Source of the DNA: Bacteroidota bacterium
Lineage (GTDB): Bacteria; Bacteroidota; Ignavibacteria; Tepidaquicellales; Tepidaquicellaceae
Length of the DNA stretch: 64,000 nt
Assembly (NCBI GenBank): GCA_018266835.1
Contig: JAFDZP010000002.1
Coordinates: 696,419 to 760,418, forward strand
Direction: 5' to 3'
This document shows, in pieces, positions 9,544-18,228 of this stretch. Both the position numbers and the translations under genes were made by a program. The notes beneath the pieces were generated by a model. The model saw nothing but the letters and a program-made list of their open reading frames with translations. It was not told the DNA's origin and did no database searches. Numbering within the stretch: the stretch's first letter is position 1; each line of letters starts with the position of its first letter.

Positions 9544-10662
9544 TTAAACGTTTTCAAAATAAGTGTCGGGATTTGCTTCGTCATAAAATTCATTTATCCA
9601 GAAGACAGTAAAAAGCTCATCACTCCCTACATTTTTAATATTATGCGTGTACCATATAGGCATATCTACATACGAAGGTTCATCTCCGTTCAGATGAAAA
9701 GTATAAACTTTATCGGTATTAATTTTTCTGAATTCAATTACAGCTTTACCTTTTATAACTGCAAATCTTTCGACTTTTCTTGTATGAAAATGATTTCCTC
9801 TTACTATATCTGGTTTAGTAGTTGAAAAAGAAATCTGTCCGCCTGAGTGTAATTTCACAAGTTCAATAAATACACCTCTATTGTCTTCGTTTCTTTTTAG
9901 TTTATACGGGAAAAAACTCTCAGGATTTATATAGCTTCTGAAAGTATTGAACAGGTCAATGGAAAACTTATCATCTAAAGCAGGTATAATACCTTTATCG
10001 CAATACAAGCTTTGAAAGTTCATAAGCTTGGCAAGTATTTCAGTCACAAGAAAACTATCAGTAGCTTTTATAACATGCTTTGGCTCATTTGTTTTATTAA
10101 TTATACAATCTATGATTTCCTTGCAAAGGTCATCAACATAAATCAGATTAAGTTTTTTATCAACAAGAATCTCCGGCATTCCCCCGCTGCAAAGCAGATC
10201 AGAAAAAGTTGCAACTACGGAATTGTATTTTGGCTTTCCGAACGGACCGAACACATTTGATATAATCAGTCCGGAAAAAACAGAACCTGTTTCTTTAGAC
10301 CAATCGGTAAATAATTCCCGGGCTTTTCTTTTTGAGTTACCGTAAGCATTATCTTCTTCCTCCTGAGTAGAAGAAGCAAAAATAAGATGCGTAGGATTTT
10401 TTTTATTCCTTAGAGCTGTAATTAAATCAGTTGCAAGCCTTAGATTTGTTTCTAAAATCTCATTCGGATTCGAGCTTCTGTTCAACCCTGCTAAGTGAAC
10501 TACTACGTCACACTCAGCAACCCATTTATTTAAAGCATCCGGCTCATCGAAAAATTCTTTTTCAAACGGAATTAATTGAAATCTATCTTTTGACAGACTA
10601 ATTCTGTTATATAAATTGGAGCCGATAAATCCGTTTTGCCCGGTGATACCGATTTTTACCAT
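9544..10662 (-). CDS. capF: UDP-2-acetamido-2,6-dideoxy-hexulose reductase (CapF/WbjC-like)
   Basis: The 372-residue protein joins an N-terminal SDR domain (GITGQNGFIGSNL at the NAD(P) site, YGNSKRKARE as the Y-x3-K pair) to a C-terminal cupin from about residue 245. The cupin metal-site motif GNHFHTRKVERFAVIKGKA is clear. This SDR-cupin fusion is characteristic of CapF/WbjC/FnlB, the bifunctional epimerase-reductase acting before the CapG 2-epimerase in UDP-L-FucNAc synthesis. The gene lies directly upstream of capG, and the pair is normally preceded by capE. A gap of about 80 nt with no hairpin separates it from the next gene upstream. Confidence 0.88.
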   Translation of the reverse strand: MVKIGITGQNGFIGSNLYNRISLSKDRFQLIPFEKEFFDEPDALNKWVAECDVVVHLAGLNRSSNPNEILETNLRLATDLITALRNKKNPTHLIFASSTQEEEDNAYGNSKRKARELFTDWSKETGSVFSGLIISNVFGPFGKPKYNSVVATFSDLLCSGGMPEILVDKKLNLIYVDDLCKEIIDCIINKTNEPKHVIKATDSFLVTEILAKLMNFQSLYCDKGIIPALDDKFSIDLFNTFRSYINPESFFPYKLKRNEDNRGVFIELVKLHSGGQISFSTTKPDIVRGNHFHTRKVERFAVIKGKAVIEFRKINTDKVYTFHLNGDEPSYVDMPIWYTHNIKNVGSDELFTVFWINEFYDEANPDTYFENV

Positions 10663-10740
10663 ATTAGTAATTTGTTATTAAAAAATTTCAGCAGGAATTT
10701 TTCCGCTTTGATAAAAAACCTTTAATTATTATTTGCTCTT

Positions 10741-11922
10741 CTAATTAACAGCATTTGCAGTGAGAAACTTCAGGAGTTTTGCAGATTGAACTTTATAGTT
10801 AAATACATTTTTAGCAGCCTTCTTTCCATTCATGCCCATTTCTTTATATCTATCGTAATCAGAAAGAATCTTCTCAATTGCAGATGCTAAAGCAGCACTG
10901 TCATCAGGAGGAATAATCAACGCCTCTTTTTCGTTTTCTAAAACTTTACTCACATCACTAATATCTGTAACAACAACCGGAGTACCGCTTGCCAGATATT
11001 CTCCCAATTTTGTCGGAAATCCAAAATCAGCTTGAGGTGATGAAGGCCTTGCAAGAACTGCCATAACTGAGTTTTGAAGAAAAGTTACAATCTCATCTCC
11101 GCTAAGATAACTCGTGACTTCAATTTTTGATTCAAGCTTATGTTCAGAAATCAGTTTATCCATCTCTGTTTTATAATCTGAAAAATATGAACCTGCTAAC
11201 TTTAATCTGATACCAGGATAATTTTTTGAAACAACGGAAAGTGCATTTATTAAATCAGAGACTCCGTCTTTATGCTGATTTATAGAACCACAGTATGCAA
11301 TGTAACCGTTAGTTATATTCTTGTTGATTTCATTATCAAATGTTGAAAACCGTTCGTAATCAACAGTCATACTAATAATTTCTACGTTTTTATTGAACTG
11401 ACTTACATATGAAAACAATGCTGAAGAGATAACGTAGCACATATCATATTTTGCTATGTGCTTTTCATAAATTTTTACTTCCAGAGGATCATTTGTATAA
11501 ACTTTGACATCTTCAGTCAACTCCAGCACAGTAGTATACTTTTTTATTTTGGATATCAACAGAACAATATTATCAACAAACCAGAATTTTCTTTTTGACT
11601 GATAATTTATAACAATATCATTTTTTCCGGCAAAAAGAGTTAACCATAAAATCAAATTTATTGTACCTATGTAAAGCGCTGCTATGTTATTGAATTTTCC
11701 TTCACGTTGAGACTTAACTGTAAAAAAACTAAGATTTGAATATTCCAAATATTCTGTCTTTAGTTTCAGAGACTTGCTTGGAACCAGACCCCATATTTTT
11801 ACATGTTTTGTAATTAATCCCAGACCTTTAGCTAACGAGCTTAACCTGTTTACACCTGCATCAGCTTTTAAGTTAAAATCCTGTAATGTTATAAATATTA
11901 TTTTTCGATCGGAAAGGCTCAT
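10741..11922 (-). CDS. GT4-family glycosyltransferase
   Basis: This 393-residue GT-B protein has an N-terminal acceptor domain beginning IIFITLQDF and a C-terminal nucleotide-sugar domain. The latter shows IAYCGSINQHKDGVSDLI, LKLAGSY and, near residue 300, PSSPQADFGFPTKLGEYLASGTPVV, where the second Glu of the E-x7-E motif is in GEYLASG. No signal peptide or membrane anchor is evident, so it should act at the cytoplasmic face on lipid-linked intermediates. It lies 18 nt after the upstream polymerase gene. The sugar transferred cannot be told from the sequence. Confidence 0.82.
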   Translation of the reverse strand: MSLSDRKIIFITLQDFNLKADAGVNRLSSLAKGLGLITKHVKIWGLVPSKSLKLKTEYLEYSNLSFFTVKSQREGKFNNIAALYIGTINLILWLTLFAGKNDIVINYQSKRKFWFVDNIVLLISKIKKYTTVLELTEDVKVYTNDPLEVKIYEKHIAKYDMCYVISSALFSYVSQFNKNVEIISMTVDYERFSTFDNEINKNITNGYIAYCGSINQHKDGVSDLINALSVVSKNYPGIRLKLAGSYFSDYKTEMDKLISEHKLESKIEVTSYLSGDEIVTFLQNSVMAVLARPSSPQADFGFPTKLGEYLASGTPVVVTDISDVSKVLENEKEALIIPPDDSAALASAIEKILSDYDRYKEMGMNGKKAAKNVFNYKVQSAKLLKFLTANAVN

Positions 11923-11940
11923 TAATCTTTAACTATTGAA

Positions 11941-13221
11941 TCAAGCTTGCTCAAGATTTTCAACAAGCTTACCTTGCGATCTTAATAAAGGAACTCGTCT
12001 TCGGATTGGTTCTTTAGCCCAGAAAGTATGATTATCAAATCTTACCAAGAACATAAAGCATAAAGCCATAAAGAACGGTTTTTGGAAAAGACCTTGAGAG
12101 TAGCCAAGTACCAGCATTCCCGCTAATATAGCAAATGGAAAGAGTGTATTAAATTTATGTTTTCTGCAGTAAGCTCTGTACGATAAAAACATCATCAAAA
12201 AATAATATGAAAATCCGACTAATCCAAACTCAGCCAATAACAGTGTCGTTCCGTTATTACCTGTATTTTCTTCATCACTAACCTGAAAAAATCTTCCTAT
12301 ACCAAAAATTGGAGAAGAAAAAAAGTTGTTCAGATTAATTTGACCACTGACAATCCTGGAGTAAACTTTCTCCGTACCGGCTTTTTTGGAATCCGAATAC
12401 ATTTTATTTACCTTTTCCTCCATGAAATCCAGTCTTGAATATAGATTAAGGAAGATAAAAATAAGTAACGGCATTAGTATAAAAGAATAAATGCTTCTAT
12501 ATGAAATAAGAATGTAGATACAAATAAAAATAAAGAAAGCAAGGTAAGCGGTAGTAGATTGAGTTGTCAGAATAGCAATAAGGAAAATAATATTTTTCTT
12601 ATTGAAGAATTTTTTATTTCTTACAATGTTAAAAGTCAGAGCGATGAATAAAAAAACAGAGAATCCGCCCGGTTCCCAAAATGGTCCCGAATTTCTCGGT
12701 ATCTCAACCTTCCATCCAAGCTCCATAGTATAGATAATAAAATGCTGACGATTAGGTTGAAAAATTGTAATTTTATCAAACCAGGGAGTAATGTTTGCAA
12801 AAATATAATCTGCTAAGCCGGGATTTGCAAAAATCAATCCTGTTACAATTAAGCTGATAACCGAGAAGAAATATATTTGATTTACAATGTACCTGTCGAT
12901 CTGGCTTCCTATAATTTTTACAGTGAAATAAGCAAAATAAATTCGCATGAAATATGCGACAATGATGCTCAATATAAATTTATCATAGGCCAGAACATGA
13001 AGCCCGAATAAAGCAAGGAAGACAAGATTGTAAGAAACGATAACACGATCAAATCTTTTCCCCTTCCCAATGAAAATTAACATTGATAAGAAAAAGCCGA
13101 CAATTAAATACTCATTACCGAACAATATGGGCATGGAAGACACACCCATTAAAAGATATAACAGAAAATGGTTTAAAAAAGAATTCTCAGTTTTTTTCTG
13201 TAGTAAGAGATTATTCTGCAT
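11941..13221 (-). CDS. Wzy/WaaL-like O-antigen polymerase, copy B
   Basis: This 426-residue integral membrane protein has roughly ten hydrophobic helices and one large loop holding PNRQHFIIYTMELGW and RNSGPFWEPGGFS, as expected of O-antigen polymerase/ligase-type proteins. The later GNNGTTLLLAEFGLVGFSYY segment also fits this class. It is closely similar along its whole length to the gene just upstream (13211-14494), and the two overlap by 11 nt. Both copies look intact. In a Wzx/Wzy pathway one polymerase is usual, so the second could be a ligase or make a second linkage. Which copy does what cannot be decided from sequence. Confidence 0.82.
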   Translation of the reverse strand: MQNNLLLQKKTENSFLNHFLLYLLMGVSSMPILFGNEYLIVGFFLSMLIFIGKGKRFDRVIVSYNLVFLALFGLHVLAYDKFILSIIVAYFMRIYFAYFTVKIIGSQIDRYIVNQIYFFSVISLIVTGLIFANPGLADYIFANITPWFDKITIFQPNRQHFIIYTMELGWKVEIPRNSGPFWEPGGFSVFLFIALTFNIVRNKKFFNKKNIIFLIAILTTQSTTAYLAFFIFICIYILISYRSIYSFILMPLLIFIFLNLYSRLDFMEEKVNKMYSDSKKAGTEKVYSRIVSGQINLNNFFSSPIFGIGRFFQVSDEENTGNNGTTLLLAEFGLVGFSYYFLMMFLSYRAYCRKHKFNTLFPFAILAGMLVLGYSQGLFQKPFFMALCFMFLVRFDNHTFWAKEPIRRRVPLLRSQGKLVENLEQA

Positions 13222-14494
13222 CTAGAGCTAAACTTGTTTTTGATTTCAAAATATTATTTCTCATTCTTGAATTACTATTCAGAATATTTTTGTATTCAAA
13301 GTTTAAATGAGGTTTAAAATTAATCAAGTACATGAATGAAAGTCCGATAAAAAAAGGTTTTTGGAAAATTCCTTGGGAATAGCCAAGTATTAAAATAGAA
13401 ATAATTATTACAAAAGGATACTTATTGTTAAAATTCAAAGCCTTACAGTAATTTTTGTAAGAAGCATACATGCAAATCATATAATAACTGAATCCCACAA
13501 TTCCAAACTCTGCAAGAAGCAGAGTTGTTCCGTTGTTCCCGGTGTTTTCTTCATCTTCAATTTGAAAGAACCTGCCGATACCAAATATAGGAGAGGAAAG
13601 GAAATTACTGAAATTAATATTTCCGCTTACAATTCGTGAGTTTACTCTTTCTTTATAAGCAATTTGTGATTCAGAGTACATTTTTTCTACTTTACCTTCC
13701 ATAAAATCCAGTTTTGAGTAGAGGTTAAAAAACACAATAACTAAAATTGGAAGTACTACTGCAGAATATATTAACTTGTAGCGAATAACAATAAATAAAA
13801 TTACAAATACGAATAAAGCCAGATATGCTGAAGTTGACTGCGTTGTAATAATTGACAGAAAAAAAATAATATTCTTTAAATTTACAATTTTCTTGTGGCG
13901 CGCTATATTAAAAAAAAGTGCTACAAAAAGAAAAATCGCAAACCCTCCCGGTTCCCAGAAGGGTCCGGAGTTTCGTGGTATATCCAGCTTCCAACCCAAC
14001 TCCATTGTATAAATTATAAAATGCTGTCTATTAGGATGGAAATAAGTAAGTCTATCAAAAAAAGGAGTGATTTCCGAATTTACAAAATCAATTAACTGAG
14101 GGAATAAATAAAATAAAAAAGTAATGATGAGACTTATAATAGCAAAAAAATAAATCTGATTTATAATGTATCTGTCTGAATTTTTCCCGACAATTTTTAT
14201 TATAAAATATGCCAGAAATATCCTCAGGAAATACGCTATAAAAATTGAATATATAAACTGATTATAAACAAATATGTGTACGAAGAACAAACCAAGGAAG
14301 GCCAAAGAATAACTTATAATAAACGAGTCTATCTTTAAACCCTTCAGAAAAAAAATTACGAGAGCTAAAAAAAAACTTATAATTAAAAAAGGATTCCCGA
14401 TCAAAATAGGAATTGAAGAAATTCCCATCAGCAAGAAAATCATGAAGTGATTTAGAAATGCTGATTCCCTGGGAGCAGAATATAAATTGAACAT
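13211..14494 (-). CDS. Wzy/WaaL-like O-antigen polymerase, copy A
   Basis: This 427-residue polytopic membrane protein shares with its downstream neighbour nearly the whole pattern: AYFLRIFLAYF, DRYIINQIYFF, PNRQHFIIYTMELGW, RNSGPFWEPGGF, SRIVSG and GNNGTTLLLAEFG. By eye more than half of the residues are identical, and the insert positions match, so the pair arose by tandem duplication followed by substantial divergence. The role is polymerisation of lipid-linked repeat units on the periplasmic side, or ligation. The start codon lies 7 nt after the stop of the upstream GT-like gene. Confidence 0.82.
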   Translation of the reverse strand: MFNLYSAPRESAFLNHFMIFLLMGISSIPILIGNPFLIISFFLALVIFFLKGLKIDSFIISYSLAFLGLFFVHIFVYNQFIYSIFIAYFLRIFLAYFIIKIVGKNSDRYIINQIYFFAIISLIITFLFYLFPQLIDFVNSEITPFFDRLTYFHPNRQHFIIYTMELGWKLDIPRNSGPFWEPGGFAIFLFVALFFNIARHKKIVNLKNIIFFLSIITTQSTSAYLALFVFVILFIVIRYKLIYSAVVLPILVIVFFNLYSKLDFMEGKVEKMYSESQIAYKERVNSRIVSGNINFSNFLSSPIFGIGRFFQIEDEENTGNNGTTLLLAEFGIVGFSYYMICMYASYKNYCKALNFNNKYPFVIIISILILGYSQGIFQKPFFIGLSFMYLINFKPHLNFEYKNILNSNSRMRNNILKSKTSLALDAE

Positions 14495-14501
14495 TTATTT
14501 A

Positions 14502-15821
14502 CTAAGGCAATTTAATATTCTCAAGTTTTTTAGCTGTCCCGCTCTGTATAAGATTATCCATCATTTCAGCACCGGGTAAATCTATCACAAAAATTTCACA
14601 GTTAAAATACAATGCCTCTATAAGCGCAGTAGTATAAACGCCAATTACTTTTTTCCCGTCTGAGAGATGGGAATAAAGATTTTCATTTATACCTATAGTA
14701 GTAAAATTTTTAAACCCGGAAAGTTCTTCATATTTTTTAATACCTGATATAAATGTGTATTCATTCGGATGAGGCTTATAAAAAAAATTATACTTTGGAT
14801 TATCTTTTACTAAACCAAAAATATTGTCTAAAATTCGTTCTGTCAATGTATCCTGTGAAAGTATTAAAACTTTATTAGGAATTTTAGCAACACCCTTGTA
14901 TTTTTCCGCTTCTGTTTTCAGAGTATAATTTTCAATATACTCGATGTTATCTGAAGAAAGCGGCAGCTTGCATCCGCCCAGCCATGACTCCGACCACGCT
15001 AAAAATTTATCCGGAAAATAATCTAATTTATTTTCCGGTGAAGCCGGATAATGATAAATGATATCTTTCGAAGAAACAAATCCGTGCTGAATATCAATCA
15101 CCTGAATTTTTCTTTTCTTACATTCACTTATAAGCGCAGCTTTATCACAGAAGTTAACAATGTAAATTTGTTTCGGTTTTTTTATTTCAAGCAGCTGCGA
15201 ATAAAAACCGGACAGTATAAAAAAATTAATTAACTGGTTTTTGATAAGGCTTAACAAATTTAAAGTCAGGTTTAAATTAGTTTTAAGCTCTTTCCCCAGT
15301 TTATTAATTGAATCAAGTTCTTCCTGTGTAAATTCTAATTTAAAAGATTTTGATTTATAACCGACTGTAAGAAAAAAATAATCTAAATGTTTTGTGTTTT
15401 TAGTTTTTACTGAAAGTCTGTCAAAAAAATATGAAGACTGATAAACTGTATATTCTGAATTAGATTTTTTAAGCTGTAGTTTAATCGAGGCAGTGAAAGG
15501 GTCTATATACTCATTATTTATTTTTTGCTTTCGTGAACTTTCAAAAAGCAGTGTATCTATCTGCTGCTTATCTTTTAACGGATTATAAAAAAAAAAATTC
15601 TTCAGCCTCGAAGCTTTATTCAAAATTTTACTGAATAAACCGCTATTTAGAACAGAACCCTTTCCTTTCTGCTCAATATTTGAATTTATTGCGTTAATGT
15701 ATATCAGATATCTTACAACCTGATAAATTTTTACTCCCTTTAGCTCCCAGTTGAGAAGATCGTGCTTAGCTTCAAGCTCAAGCATTTTATCTGTAATCTT
15801 TCCAATGGTATCAAATTTCAT
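14502..15821 (-). CDS. Putative GT-B polysaccharide transferase (capsule-synthesis/CDP-glycerophosphotransferase-like)
   Basis: The 439-residue protein has no signal peptide. Its C-terminal half carries a recognisable set: QVIDIQHGFVSS, VLILSQDT, FFYKPHPNE and GVYTTALIEALYF followed by IFVIDLPG. This resembles polysialyltransferase, KpsS and CDP-glycerol glycerophosphotransferase-type GT-B enzymes, in which the HG and KPHP motifs contact the donor. The N-terminal half is lysine-rich and unrecognised. It sits beside the flippase and the CMP-nonulosonate genes, so transfer of the nonulosonic acid is an attractive guess, not a demonstrated role. It overlaps the wzx gene by 11 nt. Confidence 0.6.
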   Translation of the reverse strand: MKFDTIGKITDKMLELEAKHDLLNWELKGVKIYQVVRYLIYINAINSNIEQKGKGSVLNSGLFSKILNKASRLKNFFFYNPLKDKQQIDTLLFESSRKQKINNEYIDPFTASIKLQLKKSNSEYTVYQSSYFFDRLSVKTKNTKHLDYFFLTVGYKSKSFKLEFTQEELDSINKLGKELKTNLNLTLNLLSLIKNQLINFFILSGFYSQLLEIKKPKQIYIVNFCDKAALISECKKRKIQVIDIQHGFVSSKDIIYHYPASPENKLDYFPDKFLAWSESWLGGCKLPLSSDNIEYIENYTLKTEAEKYKGVAKIPNKVLILSQDTLTERILDNIFGLVKDNPKYNFFYKPHPNEYTFISGIKKYEELSGFKNFTTIGINENLYSHLSDGKKVIGVYTTALIEALYFNCEIFVIDLPGAEMMDNLIQSGTAKKLENIKLP

Positions 15822-17121
15822 TTTTCTTTTTTAAAGAAAGTAATTTCTTTTTGAAATCAAAACCCTTTGTTACTTTATAGCAGACTGCTAAAGAAAAAAT
15901 CAGATATAGAAACTGGGCAATTACCAAACCAACCGAAACTCCATCAATAGGAGACATTATTGAAGCAAAAAATTGCATCAAAAACCAGAATGCAGCAAGC
16001 TTAAAAATTAAAAGTATGGTAAGCCACTTAAACTCTTTTAAAGTGTTAAGAACATTTATACCAACACCTGCAGAATCTAAAACTCCGGCAATCAATGCCA
16101 TCTGACATGCAAAAATCCCGGGAATATAATTCTGAAAATATTTTTCTATAAAAAACGGGATAGTGAACCAGCCTATTAACACTGCAGGAAAACCTATTAA
16201 TAGCATTGCAAAGGCAGACTTCCATACCCACTTCCATAACTTTTTTGCATCGTTAAACTTTCCAAGATTGTATGACATCTGCGGATAAATGTACTGCCCT
16301 ATAGCTGCAGGCAGCATTGCTATGCCGGATAAAATTGCAATAGCAGGCGAATAATATCCTACCACAACAACTCCGCCGATAGTCAGTAAAATTGTTCTGT
16401 TGAATGTTTTTGACAGGTCATCAAAATATCCAACGATATAAATTGGCAGTCCTGTTTTTATTAATTCTTTAAAAGAAGATTTAATAAATTTAGGTTTCAC
16501 CCTGATAGGTCTGACAGCGTAAACAAAAACAGTGGTAAAAATACTTATAAGAACGGTTCTTAAAACTAATCCGTAATAATTCCAAAAATACGGAAGCACA
16601 ATTGTTACAATTGTAAACCCGCTTATATACAACTGAATCTTAGAAAGTTTTACAAACTCATGATTAGCGCGGTAAGTAACATTCAGATATGTATTATAAA
16701 AAGCTGACGCAGTAATTAATCCTATAGAGAGGATACCAAATAAAAGTTTTATATCATTAGATACAAAAAAATAAACATATGCTGATGCAAGCACACATAC
16801 GGCAAGCAAAATATAATTTAAGTATGTGATAAAAGCATTTGCAGTCTGCGCCAGCTTAACTATGTATTCATTATCACCTTTGCCTATGAAAAACGGAAGT
16901 TCCCTGTTCAATCCGCTTAACGCTCCAAGCTGTAAAATTGCAGCATATGACTGAATGAGAGACACGGAATTCCACATGCCAACATCCTCGGGAATAACCC
17001 ACTTAATAATTATTATTCCGCTTATCAGCTTTACAACACTGAGTATTACCGAAGATGAAGAAAATAACAGCGCAGCTTTATTATTAAAAGTGGCTATTAG
17101 TTTTTTAGAACGTTCAATCAA
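15811..17121 (-). CDS. wzx: Wzx-type oligosaccharide flippase
   Basis: This 436-residue membrane protein has about twelve hydrophobic segments in the MATE/polysaccharide-transporter arrangement. These include the N-terminal SSSVILSVVKLISGIIII helix, WVIPEDVGMWNSV, and a middle repeat GLPIYIVGYFDDLSKTFNR. It should move undecaprenyl-linked repeat units from the cytoplasmic to the periplasmic face for the adjacent Wzy-like polymerases. The start is a TTG at 17121; no better start exists nearby. The 3' end overlaps the following transferase gene. Confidence 0.87.
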   Translation of the reverse strand: MIERSKKLIATFNNKAALLFSSSSVILSVVKLISGIIIIKWVIPEDVGMWNSVSLIQSYAAILQLGALSGLNRELPFFIGKGDNEYIVKLAQTANAFITYLNYILLAVCVLASAYVYFFVSNDIKLLFGILSIGLITASAFYNTYLNVTYRANHEFVKLSKIQLYISGFTIVTIVLPYFWNYYGLVLRTVLISIFTTVFVYAVRPIRVKPKFIKSSFKELIKTGLPIYIVGYFDDLSKTFNRTILLTIGGVVVVGYYSPAIAILSGIAMLPAAIGQYIYPQMSYNLGKFNDAKKLWKWVWKSAFAMLLIGFPAVLIGWFTIPFFIEKYFQNYIPGIFACQMALIAGVLDSAGVGINVLNTLKEFKWLTILLIFKLAAFWFLMQFFASIMSPIDGVSVGLVIAQFLYLIFSLAVCYKVTKGFDFKKKLLSLKKKNEI

Positions 17122-17146
17122 GAGGGAGTAGGCAATAAAAGTTCAT

Positions 17147-18226
17147 TTATGAGATGTGCAGTCTTTCAACAGCTTTTTTGTATTCAGTCCATTCGCCGGT
17201 ATCTATCCAGGAATTTTCGCTGATAGGATAAACACCAACCTTACCTCCGTTATTTTTAATTGCCTCAATAAAATCTGTCATATCAAAATATTTATCTTCA
17301 GGTATAAAATTTATTGTGTCAGGATTAATAACATACATTCCTGTATTTACAAGATAATCATATTCGGGCTTCTCATTAATTTTAGTTAGCTCACCGCCAT
17401 TTTCAATCTCGCAGATACCGTATGGAATTTTATATTTTTTAAATGATGCAGCAATAGTTAGATCAAATCCTTTGTTCTTATGAAATTCAACAAAGCTTGC
17501 ATAGTCACAGTCAATTATTATATCACAGTTAGTTATAAATATAGGTTCTGAGAATTTTTTATTTAATAGTTTCATACTCCCTGCCGTTCCCAGCGGTTTA
17601 TCTTCAACAACATACTCAACATTATACTCAGGAGCTAATTCCTCAAAATAAGATTTAATAATTTTAGCTTTATGATTAAGCGTCAAGTAAAAATTCCTTA
17701 TATCGTTTTCAATAAAAAATTTATCTATGATAATTTCAATTACTGCTTTTTCTCCTATGGGAATTAACGGTTTCGGAAGAATTCTGGTAAACGGATCTAA
17801 ACGGGAACCCTTCCCCCCCGCCATAATAACTACAGAATTAGTTAACTTTGTTTTGAAAGATTTATGTTCATGAAGGTCAAATATATTATTCCAGAAAAGT
17901 ATATCAATTATTCTTTTATCTTTATCAAGTACCGGTATAGCTGATATTCTTAAATCTAATATTACCTTTTTTATTTCTTCTATATCATAATTTTCATATG
18001 CAAATGTCGGATTTTTAAAGCACACTTTTTCTGCAGTTAAATCCATATTCCCTTCCGATAGAATCCATCTTCTGATGTCACCGTCAGAAATTGAACCATA
18101 TAAGCTTTCATTGTCATCGACTACAAATAAAATTCTTTCTCCTGCTTTATCAAGCATTGAGATAGCATCTTTTATTAAAACGTTTCTGTGTATTATAAAT
18201 TTCTTATTTTCTTCTCTCAAATTCAT
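17147..18226 (-). CDS. CBS-domain sugar-1-phosphate nucleotidyltransferase (PtmE-like)
   Basis: The 359-residue protein begins with a pair of CBS domains (about 1-115; SDGDIRRWIL and ISAIPVLDKDKRI). A nucleotidyltransferase domain follows, with the signature MAGGKGSRLDPFTRILPKPL near residue 131 and the metal-site segment NCDIII. In Campylobacter this fusion (PtmE) makes GDP-glucosamine at the start of the GDP-linked legionaminic acid route. The neighbouring nonulosonate genes support the same role, though the nucleotide specificity is not readable. CBS domains suggest regulation by adenine nucleotides. ATG 18226 was chosen over a TTG two codons earlier; it lies just after the upstream stop. 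Confidence 0.8.
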   Translation of the reverse strand: MNLREENKKFIIHRNVLIKDAISMLDKAGERILFVVDDNESLYGSISDGDIRRWILSEGNMDLTAEKVCFKNPTFAYENYDIEEIKKVILDLRISAIPVLDKDKRIIDILFWNNIFDLHEHKSFKTKLTNSVVIMAGGKGSRLDPFTRILPKPLIPIGEKAVIEIIIDKFFIENDIRNFYLTLNHKAKIIKSYFEELAPEYNVEYVVEDKPLGTAGSMKLLNKKFSEPIFITNCDIIIDCDYASFVEFHKNKGFDLTIAASFKKYKIPYGICEIENGGELTKINEKPEYDYLVNTGMYVINPDTINFIPEDKYFDMTDFIEAIKNNGGKVGVYPISENSWIDTGEWTEYKKAVERLHIS

Positions 18227-18228
18227 AT

